Shown: positions 37,394 through 45,151 of the stretch, in pieces
Layout of the letters: every line of letters begins with the position of its first letter
How positions within the stretch are numbered: the stretch's first letter is position 1
NCBI GenBank assembly: GCA_002320815.1
Contig: DCLA01000123.1
Location: 82,267-146,266, forward strand
Source: Myxococcales bacterium UBA1660
GTDB lineage: Bacteria; Myxococcota_A; Polyangia; Polyangiales; Houyiibacteriaceae
Direction: 5' to 3'
DNA length: 64,000 bases
Notes under the pieces: model-generated
Databases searched by the model: none
Seen by the model: the letters and a program-made list of their open reading frames with translations, nothing else
Told to the model about the DNA's origin: nothing
Made by a program: the position numbers and the translations under genes

Positions 37394-37641
37394 GGCTTGG
37401 TCGGTTCGACGGAACGCTCCTCGACGGATGGGCCTCCATGAAGAGCTTCCGCCCCCAAAGGATGTCAACTCCGGGGACAACAACGGCTGGGCCGACTTCC
37501 GCGGTAAGAAGCGGAGCAACGACACCCACGAGTCCGCTCAGTTCGCCGCCTACCTCACCGGAGCCGCCTACGACCTCCTGCGGGCCTTTCGGCTGAGAGC
37601 GTGAGACTCATGACCGGGCTCGGCTCGGAATCTCTCTGCAA
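37394..37641. other. Degenerate stretch between the two repeat clusters
   Basis: About 250 bases with no credible gene. A plus-strand frame 37392-37604 has no ribosome-binding site and ends LLRAFRLRA. Its middle is less GC-biased than the neighbouring genes, which fits decayed or foreign DNA. I see no transposase or terminal repeats other than the 18-base units. Confidence 0.4.
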
Positions 37642-37730
37642 CCGCCTGCGGCGGGGCAACCGCCTGACGGCGGGGCATCGCCTGCGCGAGGCAACCGCCT
37701 GCGGCGGGGCAACCGCCTGACGGCGGGGCA
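37642..37730. repeat. Second 18-base repeat cluster, inverted relative to the first
   Basis: About five units of CCGCCTGCGGCGGGGCAA, the reverse complement of the 37246 unit. Some have one inserted base (CCTGACGGCGG) and one is shortened. In one plus-strand frame they read REATACGGATA then stop, the mirror image of the first cluster. Confidence 0.85.
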
Positions 37731-37771
37731 CGGGGCAGGACGCTTCCGAACTCGCCCTTCGGGCTCGTTCT

Positions 37772-39178
37772 TCAGCGCCCTGCTACAGCCTTCGGGGGGA
37801 CCCAGCCGCCGAAGACGCGCTCCAGGTGGAGCGCCGTGGCCAGGGTCAGGGCGTCGTTGCCGTGGCGCGCGATGACCTGCACGCCGAGGGGCAGGCCGCG
37901 GGCGTCGAGGCCCAGGGGGACCTGGGTCGCCGGGAGCTCCATGGCGTTGATCAGCGCGGTGTAGGCCCAGCGGGTCGGTGGCAGCAGGGGCATGCCGTGG
38001 CGCGGGGCGGGCTCGGCGTAGGTCGGGTAGAGCATCACGCCGCCGTCGCCGAGGAGCGCGGTGAGCTCTTCGCGCAGCTCGTCGCCGAGGGCGCGCATCT
38101 GGGCCACCCGGCCAGGCATCGCGTCGGCCACCTTCTCCAGGACCGCCAGGCCGAGGGCCGGGATGGTGTGGTCCGAGCGACCGACCAGGAGGCGCAGCAG
38201 CTCCCGGCCCACCGGGATGGCCTCGCCGGCCCCGAGGACCTCGGCGAAGGTCTTGGTGTTCCCTTCGCTCATCATCGCCGACCAGATCTCGATGCCGTGG
38301 CGGAGCGCGGGGATCTGCGGCCGGCGGATCTCGGCGCCCGCGGCGCGCAGGGCTTCGGCGACGTCGTGCTGAGCGCGCCGGAGCGCCGGATGCACCGGCG
38401 TCACGCCGTCCTCGGGGACGTCGTAGACGACGAGCTCGTCCAAGCGGACGGTCGCGGGATCGGGGAGAGCTCCGCCGCGGAGGATCTCCAGCAGCGGCAC
38501 CAGGTCTTCGGCGCGGCGACAGAGGGGGCCGGTGGAGAGGAAGCGCTGCCCGTTGGCGTCGGGCTCCGGGTGCTGACCCTCGTTGGGCACCAGGCCCGAA
38601 GACCCCTTGTGTCCGAAGACTCCGTTGAAGAACGCGGGCAGGCGGATGGAGCCGCCCACGTCGGATCCCAACCCGAAGGGCGACGCGCCGCTGGCCACGA
38701 TGGCGCCCTCGCCACCGGAGCTCCCGCCGACGATCCGTGAGGGGTCGTAGGGGTTGCGGCTCCGCCCGTAGACCGGGTTGTTCGACTCGAGCCACATGCA
38801 GGCCTCGGAGACGTTGGTGACCCCGAGCGGGATGGCGCCCGCCGCGCGGAGACGGCCGACGGTGACCGCGTCTTCGGTCGCCCGGACCTCGCGGCGCCGG
38901 GTCAGGCCCGCCGACCAGGGCATCCCGGCGAAGGCGAAGGACTCCTTGATGGTGCAGGGCACCCCGTGGAGCGGTCCCTGGGGATCGGTCGCGTCGGCGC
39001 GGTCGGCCTCTTCGAGCGCGGCGGCGTAGCGATCCTCGACGATCGCGTTGAGGGTGCCGTTGACCGCGCGCGCCTGCGCGATGTGGGCCTCCACGATCGC
39101 GCGGCTGGTCACTGCGCGGTCGCGGACGAGCGCGGCGAGCCGCTGGGCGGAGAGGGTGCGCAGGTACCCGGGGTTCAC
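37772..39178 (-). CDS. Amidase (amidase-signature family)
   Basis: 468 residues. The Ser-cisSer-Lys triad is complete: Lys78 (PCTIKESF), Ser154 in GGSSGG (151-156) and Ser177 in GSDVGGSIRLP. The length is standard. Substrates in this family range from fatty amides to Glu-tRNA, and none is indicated here; it lacks gatCB neighbours. GTG 39178 overlaps the stop of the upstream membrane protein gene (GTGA). The 3' end lies about 40 bases from the inverted repeat cluster. No signal peptide is seen. Confidence 0.88.
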   Translation of the reverse strand: MNPGYLRTLSAQRLAALVRDRAVTSRAIVEAHIAQARAVNGTLNAIVEDRYAAALEEADRADATDPQGPLHGVPCTIKESFAFAGMPWSAGLTRRREVRATEDAVTVGRLRAAGAIPLGVTNVSEACMWLESNNPVYGRSRNPYDPSRIVGGSSGGEGAIVASGASPFGLGSDVGGSIRLPAFFNGVFGHKGSSGLVPNEGQHPEPDANGQRFLSTGPLCRRAEDLVPLLEILRGGALPDPATVRLDELVVYDVPEDGVTPVHPALRRAQHDVAEALRAAGAEIRRPQIPALRHGIEIWSAMMSEGNTKTFAEVLGAGEAIPVGRELLRLLVGRSDHTIPALGLAVLEKVADAMPGRVAQMRALGDELREELTALLGDGGVMLYPTYAEPAPRHGMPLLPPTRWAYTALINAMELPATQVPLGLDARGLPLGVQVIARHGNDALTLATALHLERVFGGWVPPKAVAGR

Positions 39179-39984
39179 GCCCCGGTGCCGCCGCCCGGGG
39201 GGCCGCCGTAGCCGCCACCCTGCGGACCCTGCGGACCGCCGTAGCCGCCGCCCCCCTGCGGTCCCTGGGGACCGCCGTAGCCGCCGCCACCCTGGGGTCC
39301 CTGCGGCCCGCCGTAGCCACCCTGCGGACCCTGGGGACCGCCGTAGCCGCCACCCTGCGGTCCCTGCGGCCCGCCGTAGCCGCCACCGGGAGGTCCGCCG
39401 TAGCCGCCGCCGTAGACCGGCGCGCCGCCAAGATGGGCCTGCACCTCGGGCTTGCGGAGATAGAGCATGCCGAAGACGAAGAAGCCGATCTTGAGCAAGG
39501 CCCAGCCGCCGTAGAGGCACACCGTGAAGCCCATGCCCATCTGCATTCCGGCCTGCGCCGCGGCGGCGCCTCCGCCCTGCTCCATGATGGGCCGCATCGC
39601 GTCCATCTGGACCGACTGGGCCCAGAGGGTCACGCCCACATCGATGAGGGTCCAGACCGTGGCCACGATCAGGACGATGGGGGCGACCATCGCCAGCGGC
39701 TTCCGGGCCAGGACGAACCCGCTGAAGACCAGCAAGGCCAGCGACACCAGGATGCTGACGACCGCCACCAGCAGGATGGGGATCCGGGTCGAGTTCTGAG
39801 CCTCGATGATGGCCTGGACCATCCCCTGGTCGACGAAGGGATTGTTCCGCAGCGCCGCCTCCTGGTCCTGCGCCGCGCCGTAGATCCCCAGGCCCGAGCA
39901 GCAGAAGCTCAAGAGGCCCAGGAGGAGCATGCCCGCGCCCACCACGTAGATGCCGGTGGGGGTCTTCGCTGCCGGTTGGTTCAT
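39175..39984 (-). CDS. Four-TM membrane protein with Gly/Tyr/Pro/Gln repeat tail
   Basis: 269 residues: a short cytoplasmic start, four membrane helices (about 12-36, 72-95, 103-125 and 155-178), and a 79-residue tail of five GGYGGPQGPQ repeats. Such tails are disordered and mediate weak multivalent contacts; the tail should be cytoplasmic if the N-terminus is. The membrane part resembles no family I know well. Its stop overlaps the amidase start, so the two are co-translated, but a joint function is not evident. Confidence 0.6.
   Translation of the reverse strand: MNQPAAKTPTGIYVVGAGMLLLGLLSFCCSGLGIYGAAQDQEAALRNNPFVDQGMVQAIIEAQNSTRIPILLVAVVSILVSLALLVFSGFVLARKPLAMVAPIVLIVATVWTLIDVGVTLWAQSVQMDAMRPIMEQGGGAAAAQAGMQMGMGFTVCLYGGWALLKIGFFVFGMLYLRKPEVQAHLGGAPVYGGGYGGPPGGGYGGPQGPQGGGYGGPQGPQGGYGGPQGPQGGGGYGGPQGPQGGGGYGGPQGPQGGGYGGPPGGGTGA
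39181..39414. repeat. Tandem in-gene repeats encoding GGYGGPQGPQ
   Basis: Five repeats of about 30-36 bases plus partial GGYGGPPGG units at each end, within the 3' end of the membrane protein gene. Unit length varies by whole codons only (extra Gly), so the frame is kept and the repeat number could vary between strains. Confidence 0.85.
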
Positions 39985-40072
39985 CGTCGTCTCCCTGCGG
40001 CCGAAGAGACCTCGATTCGGCACGCGGTGCAAGAACGAACGCGCCGCCGGAAGATCGGAGACGCCGGGCGCC

Positions 40073-40100
40073 TTGATCACCGCGCTCTACTTGCTAGCGT
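40073..40100 (+). promoter_or_regulatory. Promoter TTGATC-N16-TAGCGT of the adenosine deaminase gene
   Basis: TTGATC (40073-40078) lies 16 bases from TAGCGT (40095-40100), which ends six bases before ATG 40107. No ribosome-binding site is visible. Confidence 0.5.
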
Positions 40101-40106
40101 TCCTAG

Positions 40107-41222
40107 ATGAACCTTCCCCTCAGCTACTTCGAGCGACTTCCGAAGACGGACCTCCATGTCCATCTCGATGGCTCGCTCCGCCTCTCCACCATCCTCGAGC
40201 TCGCCGAGGAAGGTGGCATCCAGCTCCCCGCGATGGACGCGGACGGGCTGCGCAAGGCCATGCATCTCGGCGAGAACACCGGCTCCCTCGTGGAGTACCT
40301 CAAGGCCTTCGACATCACCCTCCAGGTGCTCCAGACCGAGGCCTCGCTCTACCGGGCGGCCTACGAGCTCGCCGAGGACGCCGCCAAGGAGAACGTCCGC
40401 TACATGGAGGTGCGCTACGCCCCCATGCTCCACACCCGGCAGGGCCTCCGGCTCACCACGGTGGTCGAGGCGGTCCTCAGCGGCCTGCGCGCCGCGCAGA
40501 AGGACTTCGGCATCCTCTCCAACGTGATCGTCTGCGGCATCCGCAACATCTCGCCGCAGTCCTCGCTGGAGATGGCTCAGCTCTGCGTGGCCTACAAGAA
40601 CCGGGGCGTCATCGCCTTCGACCTCGCCGGCGCCGAGTACGACCACCCCGCCAAGCACCACCTGGAGTCCTTCCAGCTCGTCCGCGACAACAACATCTGC
40701 GTGACCATCCACGCCGGTGAGGCCTACGGGCCGGAGTCGATCCACCAGGCCATCCACGTCTGCGGCGCCCACCGGATCGGTCACGGCTGCCGCCTCCGGG
40801 AGGACGGCGACCTCCTGCACTACGTGAACGACCACCGCATCACCCTCGAGTGCTGCCCCTCGTCGAACGTCCAGACCGGCGCCGTCCGGGACCTCGCGAG
40901 CCACCCGCTCAAGCTCTACTACGACCTGGGTCTCCGGGTGACGGTGAACACCGACAACCGGCTGATCACCGACACCACCGTGTCCAAGGAGCTCTGGCTG
41001 GCGCACACCCAGATGCGGCTCGGGCCCGAGGAGATCAAGCACATCGTCCTCAACGGCTTCAAGGCCGGCTTCCTGCCCTTCCACGTGCGCCAGCAGCTCC
41101 TCCGGGAGGTCTCGGTCGAGCTCGAGGCCATCCAGGCCGGCGACGAGAAGGAAGGGGCCACCAAGCCCAAGCCGCGCACCAAGAAGGCGGCGGCCAGCGA
41201 GAAGGCCTCGGCCGACGCCTGA
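40107..41222 (+). CDS. add: Adenosine deaminase family protein
   Basis: 371 residues, a TIM-barrel metal hydrolase. Zinc ligands and catalytic residues: HVHLDGS (His17, His19), HAGEA (His202, Glu205), GHGCRL, and the late Asp283 in VTVNTDNRL. It deaminates adenosine or deoxyadenosine to inosine. The second Asp of the usual TDD motif is Asn here, as I recall from actinobacterial-type members, so activity is still expected. The last 25 residues are a Lys/Ala-rich tail (KPKPRTKKAAASEKA) not needed for the fold, perhaps for nucleic-acid contact. Confidence 0.88.
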   Translation: MNLPLSYFERLPKTDLHVHLDGSLRLSTILELAEEGGIQLPAMDADGLRKAMHLGENTGSLVEYLKAFDITLQVLQTEASLYRAAYELAEDAAKENVRYMEVRYAPMLHTRQGLRLTTVVEAVLSGLRAAQKDFGILSNVIVCGIRNISPQSSLEMAQLCVAYKNRGVIAFDLAGAEYDHPAKHHLESFQLVRDNNICVTIHAGEAYGPESIHQAIHVCGAHRIGHGCRLREDGDLLHYVNDHRITLECCPSSNVQTGAVRDLASHPLKLYYDLGLRVTVNTDNRLITDTTVSKELWLAHTQMRLGPEEIKHIVLNGFKAGFLPFHVRQQLLREVSVELEAIQAGDEKEGATKPKPRTKKAAASEKASADA

Positions 41223-41282
41223 GCCGGTCCCGGCGCGCGAAGGGCGCACCGCTCGTAGGGAGCGGGCGCCCGCGCGCCGCGG

Positions 41283-41288
41283 TACCCT
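41283..41288 (+). promoter_or_regulatory. -10 box TACCCT of a probable leaderless promoter
   Basis: TACCCT ends seven bases before ATG 41296. The same box and gap occur before the gene at 49001. Confidence 0.45.
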
Positions 41289-41295
41289 CCGCCCG

Positions 41296-42966
41296 ATGGC
41301 TCGGGTGTGCCTCTGGATGGCGCTGGCGGTGACGCTGGCGTGTGGTGACGACGACGGCTCGGCGATGGACGCCGGGACCGAGGCGGACGCCGGTGTCGAC
41401 CAGGGGGCGCCCGGGTGGGACGCCGGGGTCTTCCCGGACATCGGCCCGCCACCGAGCGGGTGCGATCTCCTCGCGGGAACGGACCCCGTGGAGCCCGGGG
41501 ATCCCGCCCCCGCGCCGGACGCCTTCGGGGCCTTGGCCGGTCCCGGCGGGCCACGCACCACGTTCACCGAGGCCGAGCGGATGGTCGCGTGCGCGTCCCT
41601 CGACGGCGGCGAGCGCGACCGAGACCACCACAACACCGTCCTGATGCTCGACGGCTACCTCTGGATGCCCTGGGCCCACGAGGGCGGCGTCGGCGGCCTC
41701 AGCGTCTTCGACTTCGACGACCCCTGCGCTCCGGAGACGGTGGCGACCACCGTCGAGGAGGAGATGCGCGAGACCCACGCCGCCGGCGTGGCCACCGTGA
41801 CCGGCGAAGACGGCGTCGACCGGCGCTACATGGTCACCACCTCGCTCACCGGGATCATGTTCTGGGACGTCAGCGACCCCACCGCGCCGGTGATGGTCCA
41901 CGACATGACCCTGCCCGACGTGGTCTACCCGGACTCGTACACCCGGGTGGTGATGAGCACCTTCTGGCAGGCGCCCTACGTCTACGTGGGCGCCTCGGAC
42001 AACGGCGTGTTCATCGTCGACGCCTCGGATCCCACCGCGCCCGAGCTGGTGGACCAGGTGCAGCCCGACCCCGACTTCCGGGTGGGCGGCGTGCACGCCA
42101 TCGGCACGCTGCTGGTCATCCTGCCCAGCGAGGGGACCCGGACGGCCCTGATGGATCTCAGCGACCCGGCGAACCCGCGGAGGATCCCCGGGGGCAGCTT
42201 CCAGCTCAGCGACGGGACCTTCGACTTCGCCGGTCGTCCCCGGATCGTCACCGCCTACTTCAGCCACGTGAACGGGGACCGCATCTACTACGCGCGGCAC
42301 CTCTTGGGCGGAGGCCTGGTCACCTACGACATCGACTCCCCCAGCGAGCCTCGCTTCCTCGGCTTCTACGACTCCGATTGGCGGGGCGCGAACGGCGGCT
42401 ACGTCTTCGTGAAGGGCGACCGCGCCTTCGTGGGCCTCAGCAAGATCGGCGAGGTCATCGACATCTCCGACCCCACCACGCTGACCCGGATGGGTCGCTT
42501 GGAGATGACCGGCGACCTCGACACCCTGGTGCCGATGGGGAACGTCATCGTGGCCAGCGTCGACGACGACGCGGTCCCCGGCGAGGCCTCCCGGGTGTAC
42601 CCCTGGGAGACCGAGCTGGACACCGAGGGGCCCCGGGTGAACATGGTGCGGCCCCACGACGGGACCACCGGGGTCACCCTGGGATCCCGGGTCGGCGTGA
42701 CCTTCGACGAGCCCATCGACTTCGCCTCCGTCTTCGCCGGCTCCTTCCATCTGCTCGAGCTGGACGCCGCCGGGGAACCCGTCGGCGGGCCGCTGCCCGG
42801 CCACTGGAGCGGCCAGGAGGGCGCGGTGAACTTCGCGCCCGCCGCCCCCCTGAAGCCGGCCACTCGCTATCGCTTGGTGGTCCCGGCCGGCGGCGTGATC
42901 GACGCCGTGGGCAACCCCACCGCGACCCCCTTCTCCGCGACGTTCACCACCGTGGCCTGTGAGTGA
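41296..42966 (+). CDS. LVIVD-repeat lipoprotein with C-terminal Ig-like domain
   Basis: 556 residues. The signal ends LAVTLAC (Cys16) and is followed by an Asp-rich linker. From about residue 115 there are LVIVD-type beta-propeller repeats (GIMFWDVSDPTAPVMV, GVFIVDASDPTAPELV, TALMDLSDPANPRRI, GEVIDISDPTTLTRMG). A Big_5-like Ig domain closes the protein (MVRPHDGTTGVTLGSRVGVTFDEPI). Such proteins are surface propellers of unknown ligand. The stop overlaps the start of the next lipoprotein gene by eight bases, so the two are co-expressed. A TACCCT box lies just before the ATG. Confidence 0.8.
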   Translation: MARVCLWMALAVTLACGDDDGSAMDAGTEADAGVDQGAPGWDAGVFPDIGPPPSGCDLLAGTDPVEPGDPAPAPDAFGALAGPGGPRTTFTEAERMVACASLDGGERDRDHHNTVLMLDGYLWMPWAHEGGVGGLSVFDFDDPCAPETVATTVEEEMRETHAAGVATVTGEDGVDRRYMVTTSLTGIMFWDVSDPTAPVMVHDMTLPDVVYPDSYTRVVMSTFWQAPYVYVGASDNGVFIVDASDPTAPELVDQVQPDPDFRVGGVHAIGTLLVILPSEGTRTALMDLSDPANPRRIPGGSFQLSDGTFDFAGRPRIVTAYFSHVNGDRIYYARHLLGGGLVTYDIDSPSEPRFLGFYDSDWRGANGGYVFVKGDRAFVGLSKIGEVIDISDPTTLTRMGRLEMTGDLDTLVPMGNVIVASVDDDAVPGEASRVYPWETELDTEGPRVNMVRPHDGTTGVTLGSRVGVTFDEPIDFASVFAGSFHLLELDAAGEPVGGPLPGHWSGQEGAVNFAPAAPLKPATRYRLVVPAGGVIDAVGNPTATPFSATFTTVACE

Positions 42967-45109
42967 CCTGCGCCCGGCGCTCGTCCTCCTGGCGGTGCTG
43001 ACCGCCGCCTGCGGCGACGACGCGGGCCCCGCGGGAGACGCCGGGCTCGCCGACGAACCCGACGTCGGCGCTGTCGGATGGCGCCTCGATGGCCCCGACG
43101 TCGGGTTCGTCCGCGAGGAGAGCTGCTTCGCGGTGGTCCCCGCCGAGCCGGTGGACTTCGTCTGGGGCGACGGGCAGCGCACCGAGGGCGTAACGGAGGC
43201 TTGCCACGCCTTCGCCTACCCCGGGGCGTTCGTCGTCTCCGCCGTGGGACCGCGGGGCGACATCAGCCGGACCCTCTCGGTGGTCTTCCGCCCGGCCGCC
43301 ATCCGCCCCACCGCGTCCACCCCCATCGCCTACGACGCCGACGCGGACGTCGTCTGGGTGGTCACCCCCGACGCGGACTCGGTGGCCCTCCTGGACCCGA
43401 CCTCGCTCACCCGCCGCGCGGAGGTGGCCACCTGTGCCCACCCCCGGACCCTCGCGCTGGGGGCCTCGACCGTCGCGGTGACCTGCCAGGACGCCGGCCA
43501 GCTCGCGCTGCACGACCGGACCACCGGCGCGCTGCGGTCCACGGTGGACCTCGGGCGCGGAACCCGACCCTTCGGCGTGGTGGCGGATCCTCGCGAGCCC
43601 GAGCGCTTCGTCGTCACCCTCCAGGACACCGGCGAGCTGGTCGTGGTCACCGCGGGCGTGGTCACTGCCCGGCTGGACGTCGGCTTCGACCTCCGCGCGC
43701 TCACCATGAACGACCAGGGCCAGGTGTTGGCGACCCGTTGGCGCGCGCGCACCGAGGGGTCGACGGTCCACGCCGTCGACCTCGCCGACCCCGCCGACCC
43801 GCGAGTCCTCGGCGAGGGCCTCCTGCCACGCCAGGAGGGCCTCGACAGCGACACCGACAACTCGGGCGTGCTGGGCTTCCTGGACACCATCGTCTTCACC
43901 CCCGAGGGCTTCCGCGCGATGGTCCCGGCGCTGAAGGCCAATACGGTCACCGGCGTCTTCCGCACCGGGTCCCCCATGGACTCGCAGACCACCGCGCGGG
44001 CGGCGATGGCCGAGGTCTTCCTGGACGGCGCCACGCCGATGGAGACCTTCCGCTTCAGCTTCGACGACCTGGACTACGCTTCGGCGTTGGTCCCTTCGGC
44101 CCTGGGGGAGCGGCTCTTCGTCACCTTCTACGGCGCGCGCCGCGCCGTGGTCCTGGACGCCTTCACCTTCGATGTCGTGGGCTCCATCGGCGACGTGGGC
44201 GCCGCGCCGCGCGGGCTCGCCCTCGACCCGGGCGGCGAGCGCCTCTTCGTCTGGGCCGAGCTGGACCGGCAGGTCCGCGTCTACGACGTCCGCGACCTGG
44301 CCGCCGAGCCGCCGCTCCAGGGCCGCATCGACACCGTCGCCACCGAGCCCCTCGACCCCGACGTCCTCGAGGGGAAGAGGGTCTTCGTCACCGCCGTCGA
44401 TCCCCGCATGAGCCGCACCAGCTACCTGAGCTGCGCGAGCTGCCACCTCGACGGCGAGGGCGACGACCTGGTGTGGGACTTCACCCAGCGCGGCGAGGGC
44501 CTGCGCAACACGATCACCTTGCGCGGGAGCGCGCAGCACTTCCCGCTCCATTGGTCCGGGAACTTCGACGAGACCCAGGACTTCGAGGGCGACATCCGGC
44601 TCCATCAAGGCGGCACCGGTTTCCTCAGCGACGCCGACTGGGACGCGACGACGGATCCCCTCGGCACCCCCAAGGCCGGTCGGAGCGCCGAGCTCGACGC
44701 CCTGGCGGCCTACCTCGCTTCGCTGCGCGCGGTGGGCACCTCGCCCGACCGCCGCGCCGACGAGGCCTTCGCGACGGAGCGCGCCCGCGGCGAGGCGCTC
44801 TTCGACGGCGCCGGTTGCGGGACCTGCCACGAGGGGCCCGGCTTCACGGACGGCCTGCGTCACGACGTGGGCACCCTGGGCCCGGGCAGCGGTCAGCGAC
44901 TCGGCGAGGCGCTCGATGGTCTGGACACCCCCACGCTGCGCGGTCTCTGGCGGAGCGCGCCCTACCTCCACGATGGCTCGGCGCCGACCCTCCGGTCGGT
45001 GCTCACCGAGCGCAACGGCGGCGACGCCCACGGCGTGACCAGCGACCTCGACGACACCGACCTCGACGCCCTCGTGCTCTATCTTCGGACCCTCGACGAC
45101 GAGGGTTGA
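42959..45109 (+). CDS. Di-haem cytochrome c peroxidase-like lipoprotein with beta-propeller
   Basis: 716 residues with a lipoprotein signal (LTAACGDD). The first 480 residues form a YncE-like propeller (VVWVVTPDADSVALLDP and GLALDPGGERLFVW). The C-terminal third carries two CxxCH haem sites: CASCH at 492-496 and CGTCH at 620-624, with the MauG/CcpA-like layout that follows (APYLHDGSAPTLRSVL). It probably transfers electrons or reduces peroxide at the envelope. GTG 42959 is used because it begins the signal peptide; it overlaps the LVIVD gene. Which haem is catalytic cannot be told. Confidence 0.85.
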   Translation: MSDLRPALVLLAVLTAACGDDAGPAGDAGLADEPDVGAVGWRLDGPDVGFVREESCFAVVPAEPVDFVWGDGQRTEGVTEACHAFAYPGAFVVSAVGPRGDISRTLSVVFRPAAIRPTASTPIAYDADADVVWVVTPDADSVALLDPTSLTRRAEVATCAHPRTLALGASTVAVTCQDAGQLALHDRTTGALRSTVDLGRGTRPFGVVADPREPERFVVTLQDTGELVVVTAGVVTARLDVGFDLRALTMNDQGQVLATRWRARTEGSTVHAVDLADPADPRVLGEGLLPRQEGLDSDTDNSGVLGFLDTIVFTPEGFRAMVPALKANTVTGVFRTGSPMDSQTTARAAMAEVFLDGATPMETFRFSFDDLDYASALVPSALGERLFVTFYGARRAVVLDAFTFDVVGSIGDVGAAPRGLALDPGGERLFVWAELDRQVRVYDVRDLAAEPPLQGRIDTVATEPLDPDVLEGKRVFVTAVDPRMSRTSYLSCASCHLDGEGDDLVWDFTQRGEGLRNTITLRGSAQHFPLHWSGNFDETQDFEGDIRLHQGGTGFLSDADWDATTDPLGTPKAGRSAELDALAAYLASLRAVGTSPDRRADEAFATERARGEALFDGAGCGTCHEGPGFTDGLRHDVGTLGPGSGQRLGEALDGLDTPTLRGLWRSAPYLHDGSAPTLRSVLTERNGGDAHGVTSDLDDTDLDALVLYLRTLDDEG

Positions 45110-45115
45110 GACCTG

Positions 45116-45132
45116 GCGCGTGCCCCACGCGC
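45116..45132. terminator. Hairpin between convergent genes
   Basis: A perfect 7-bp stem GCGCGTG/CACGCGC with a three-base loop, just past the di-haem gene and 20 bases from the stop of the minus-strand oxidoreductase. There is no U tract on either side. Confidence 0.45.
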
Positions 45133-45151
45133 TTCCCTCAGCCCCGAGCCC

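Noticed and set aside
37246..37730. CRISPR-like or mobile-element-like repeats
   Set aside because: The 18-base units are directly adjacent with no unique spacers, there are no cas genes, and no transposase or target-site duplication is visible.
40953..40958. Asn in place of the second active-site Asp (NTDN) of adenosine deaminase as loss of function
   Set aside because: As far as I recall, NTDN is normal for actinobacterial-type members of the family, and all zinc ligands are present.
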